Shown here one piece after another: positions 62,772 through 64,000 of a DNA stretch of 64,000 bases. The stretch spans positions 434,001-498,000 of the forward strand of contig CAVOGL010000007.1 in NCBI GenBank assembly GCA_963695415.1, given 5' to 3'. Position 1 is the first letter of the stretch; each line of letters starts with the position of its first letter. This stretch comes from CAVXWV01 sp963695415 (GTDB lineage Bacteria; Chloroflexota; Anaerolineae; Anaerolineales; UBA4823). The notes under the pieces are model-generated. The model did no database searches and was not told where the DNA came from. It saw only the letters and a list, made by a program, of their open reading frames with translations. The translations under genes and the position numbers were made by a program.

Positions 62772-63863
62772 ATGAAAAAGGCATTAATAACTGGCATAAC
62801 CGGGCAGGACGGATCGTACCTGACTGAATTATTATTGTCCAAAAATTATGAGGTACACGGGATTATCAGGCGGTCCAGCAGCTTTAATACGCAAAGGATT
62901 GATCATATTTACCATGATCCTCATGGAAACAAGGATGCAGTGAGATTATTCCTCCATCACGGAGATATCGGCAGTGGGAGTAATATCGATCAACTGATCG
63001 CAGAAATTAAACCTGATGAGGTTTACCACCTTGCTGCCCAAAGTCACGTCCGCGTCAGCTTTGACATGCCTGAATATACTGGTGACATAACTGGGTTAGG
63101 CACTTTACGTCTGTTGGAAGCCATTCGTAAAACAGGATCCCACGCACGTTTTTACCAGGCATCTTCCAGTGAGATGTTTGGGGGGGCACAACCACCACAG
63201 AATGAGTCCTCGACTTTTCTACCGCGCAGCCCCTATGCAGCTGCGAAAGTTTATGCTTATTGGATCACGCGTAATTATCGAGATGCATACCAGATGTTCA
63301 CAACAAACGGGATTCTGTTCAATCACGAGTCTCCCAGGAGAGGAGAAACATTCGTCACCAGGAAGATAACTCGCGCCCTGGCGGGCATCTTGACAGGTAG
63401 ACAGAAGAAATTATTCATGGGAAATCTGGACGCGAAGCGCGATTGGGGATACGCTCCGGATTATGTAGCCGCTATGTGGAAAATGCTGCAGCATGACAAT
63501 CCGGATGATTTTGTTATCGGTACGGGAGAATCGCACTCGATCCGTGAATTTCTAAATGAAGCCTTCTCCTATGTAAATTTAGATTGGCAAGACTATGTAG
63601 AGATAGACGAGCGTTATTACAGACCTACAGAAGTTAATGTGCTCCTTGCGGATACCGCCAAGGCAAAACAAATCCTTGAATGGGAGCCGCGTGTCATGTT
63701 TCAAGAACTGGTCAAAATTATGGTGGATGCAGATCTGGAAGCAGCCGGTCATCCTTCGCCAGGTGAAGGGCAAAAGATCCTGGAGAAACATCACGGGAGG
63801 TGGCATCGGTGGAAGGACCAGGTGCATAAACCAGATATCACAATCCGAAATACTGATGGATAA
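62772..63863 (+). CDS. gmd: GDP-mannose 4,6-dehydratase
   Basis: 363 residues from ATG 62772. Rossmann motif ALITGITGQDGSYLTELLLSKNYEVHGIIRRSSSFNTQRI, catalytic EMFG and YAAAKVYAYW, then FNHESPRRGETFVTRKIT, GNLDAKRDWGYAPDYV and RPTEVNVLLADTAKAK, all typical of GMD. It turns GDP-mannose into GDP-4-keto-6-deoxymannose, the precursor of fucose, rhamnose or perosamine sugars. It overlaps the next SDR gene by 8 bases, which probably makes the next enzyme of the pathway. Confidence 0.95.
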   Translation: MKKALITGITGQDGSYLTELLLSKNYEVHGIIRRSSSFNTQRIDHIYHDPHGNKDAVRLFLHHGDIGSGSNIDQLIAEIKPDEVYHLAAQSHVRVSFDMPEYTGDITGLGTLRLLEAIRKTGSHARFYQASSSEMFGGAQPPQNESSTFLPRSPYAAAKVYAYWITRNYRDAYQMFTTNGILFNHESPRRGETFVTRKITRALAGILTGRQKKLFMGNLDAKRDWGYAPDYVAAMWKMLQHDNPDDFVIGTGESHSIREFLNEAFSYVNLDWQDYVEIDERYYRPTEVNVLLADTAKAKQILEWEPRVMFQELVKIMVDADLEAAGHPSPGEGQKILEKHHGRWHRWKDQVHKPDITIRNTDG

Positions 63864-64000
63864 ATTTTCCAAAACTGCCGTAATTCTAGGGGTAGATGGT
63901 CAAGATGGATCGTATCTTGCAGAATTTCTACTGTCAAAAGGATACTGTGTAATTGGCTGGGTTCCGGATATAGCCAATATTAACTGGATCAACCTGAAAT
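63856..64000 (+). CDS. GMD-like NAD(P)-dependent sugar dehydratase/reductase (cut by window edge)
   Basis: 48 codons to the window end, from ATG 63856 inside the end of gmd. The start reads TAVILGVDGQDGSYLAEFLLSKG, very like the GMD nucleotide-binding loop. The rest is outside the window. It is probably a second extended SDR for GDP-deoxyhexose synthesis. Confidence 0.75.
   Translation, partial: MDKFSKTAVILGVDGQDGSYLAEFLLSKGYCVIGWVPDIANINWINLK

Noticed and set aside
1..64000. CRISPR arrays, insertion sequences, prophage, integrase/att sites, toxin-antitoxin or restriction systems
   Set aside because: None seen: no regular spaced repeats, transposase, integrase or phage-type proteins on either strand. 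The accessory-looking parts are glycan and signalling genes.

Overview
The window reads as one stretch of a bacterial chromosome, most likely from the phylum Chloroflexota (class Anaerolineae). This placement is inferred from gene content and protein character: a complex I cluster with two NuoM copies, a membrane-anchored YvcK, DUF4032, CpXC and FHA/kinase proteins, and FemAB-type ligases. No rRNA gene is present to confirm it. No transposase, prophage, CRISPR array or attachment site was seen.

Layout. 0-1 kb: the start of an M24 peptidase gene (minus strand, cut by the window edge) and two tRNA-Ala genes, each with its own promoter. 1.0-15.5 kb: a leucine-type T-box leader, two consecutive and different leucyl-tRNA synthetase genes, ridA, then a surface-glycan set (ExoA-like glycosyltransferase, polyprenyl-phosphate sugar transferase, sugar aminotransferase, membrane-fused SDR epimerase, two FemAB-type ligases, a D-cysteine desulfhydrase-like enzyme), all on the plus strand. 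15.5-20 kb (minus): radical SAM protein, WecG/TagA glycosyltransferase, TgpA-like transglutaminase. 20.2-32.1 kb (plus): nuoA, then nuoHJKLMMN, then atpIBE and an atpF-atpH fusion. These are the membrane halves of complex I and ATP synthase, without the peripheral-arm and F1 genes. 32.1-36.7 kb: a MurE-type ligase, and convergent larBEC for the nickel-pincer cofactor. 37-44 kb: heterodimeric ABC exporter, DUF4032 kinase-like protein, uppP and tgt. 44-53 kb: histidine kinase, CpXC protein, FHA-winged-helix regulator divergent from a Ser/Thr kinase, then a degenerate GH3-like membrane protein, a CoA-transferase subunit and a glycerophosphodiesterase. 53-58 kb: glycosyltransferase, recJ, ROK kinase, yvcK. 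58-62 kb: gap, pgk, tpiA and an M50-like membrane protein. 62-64 kb: a NusG paralogue, a structured leader, GDP-mannose 4,6-dehydratase and the start of a related SDR.

How the genes work together. Central carbon metabolism (gap-pgk-tpiA, ROK kinase, yvcK) and membrane energetics (nuo, atp) sit between several envelope-building modules (lipid carrier recycling, sugar nucleotide synthesis, peptidoglycan precursor and cross-bridge enzymes). The T-box could tie the first glycan/FemAB block to leucyl-tRNA charging, and the NusG paralogue probably serves the glycan block that starts at 62.8 kb.

Sequence quality. Five genes (leuS copy 1, the SDR fusion, the GH3-like gene, recJ, yvcK) carry six single-base frameshifts, every one in a homopolymer or doubled base. 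Base-calling error is the likeliest explanation, so each is annotated as one gene with the break point given.
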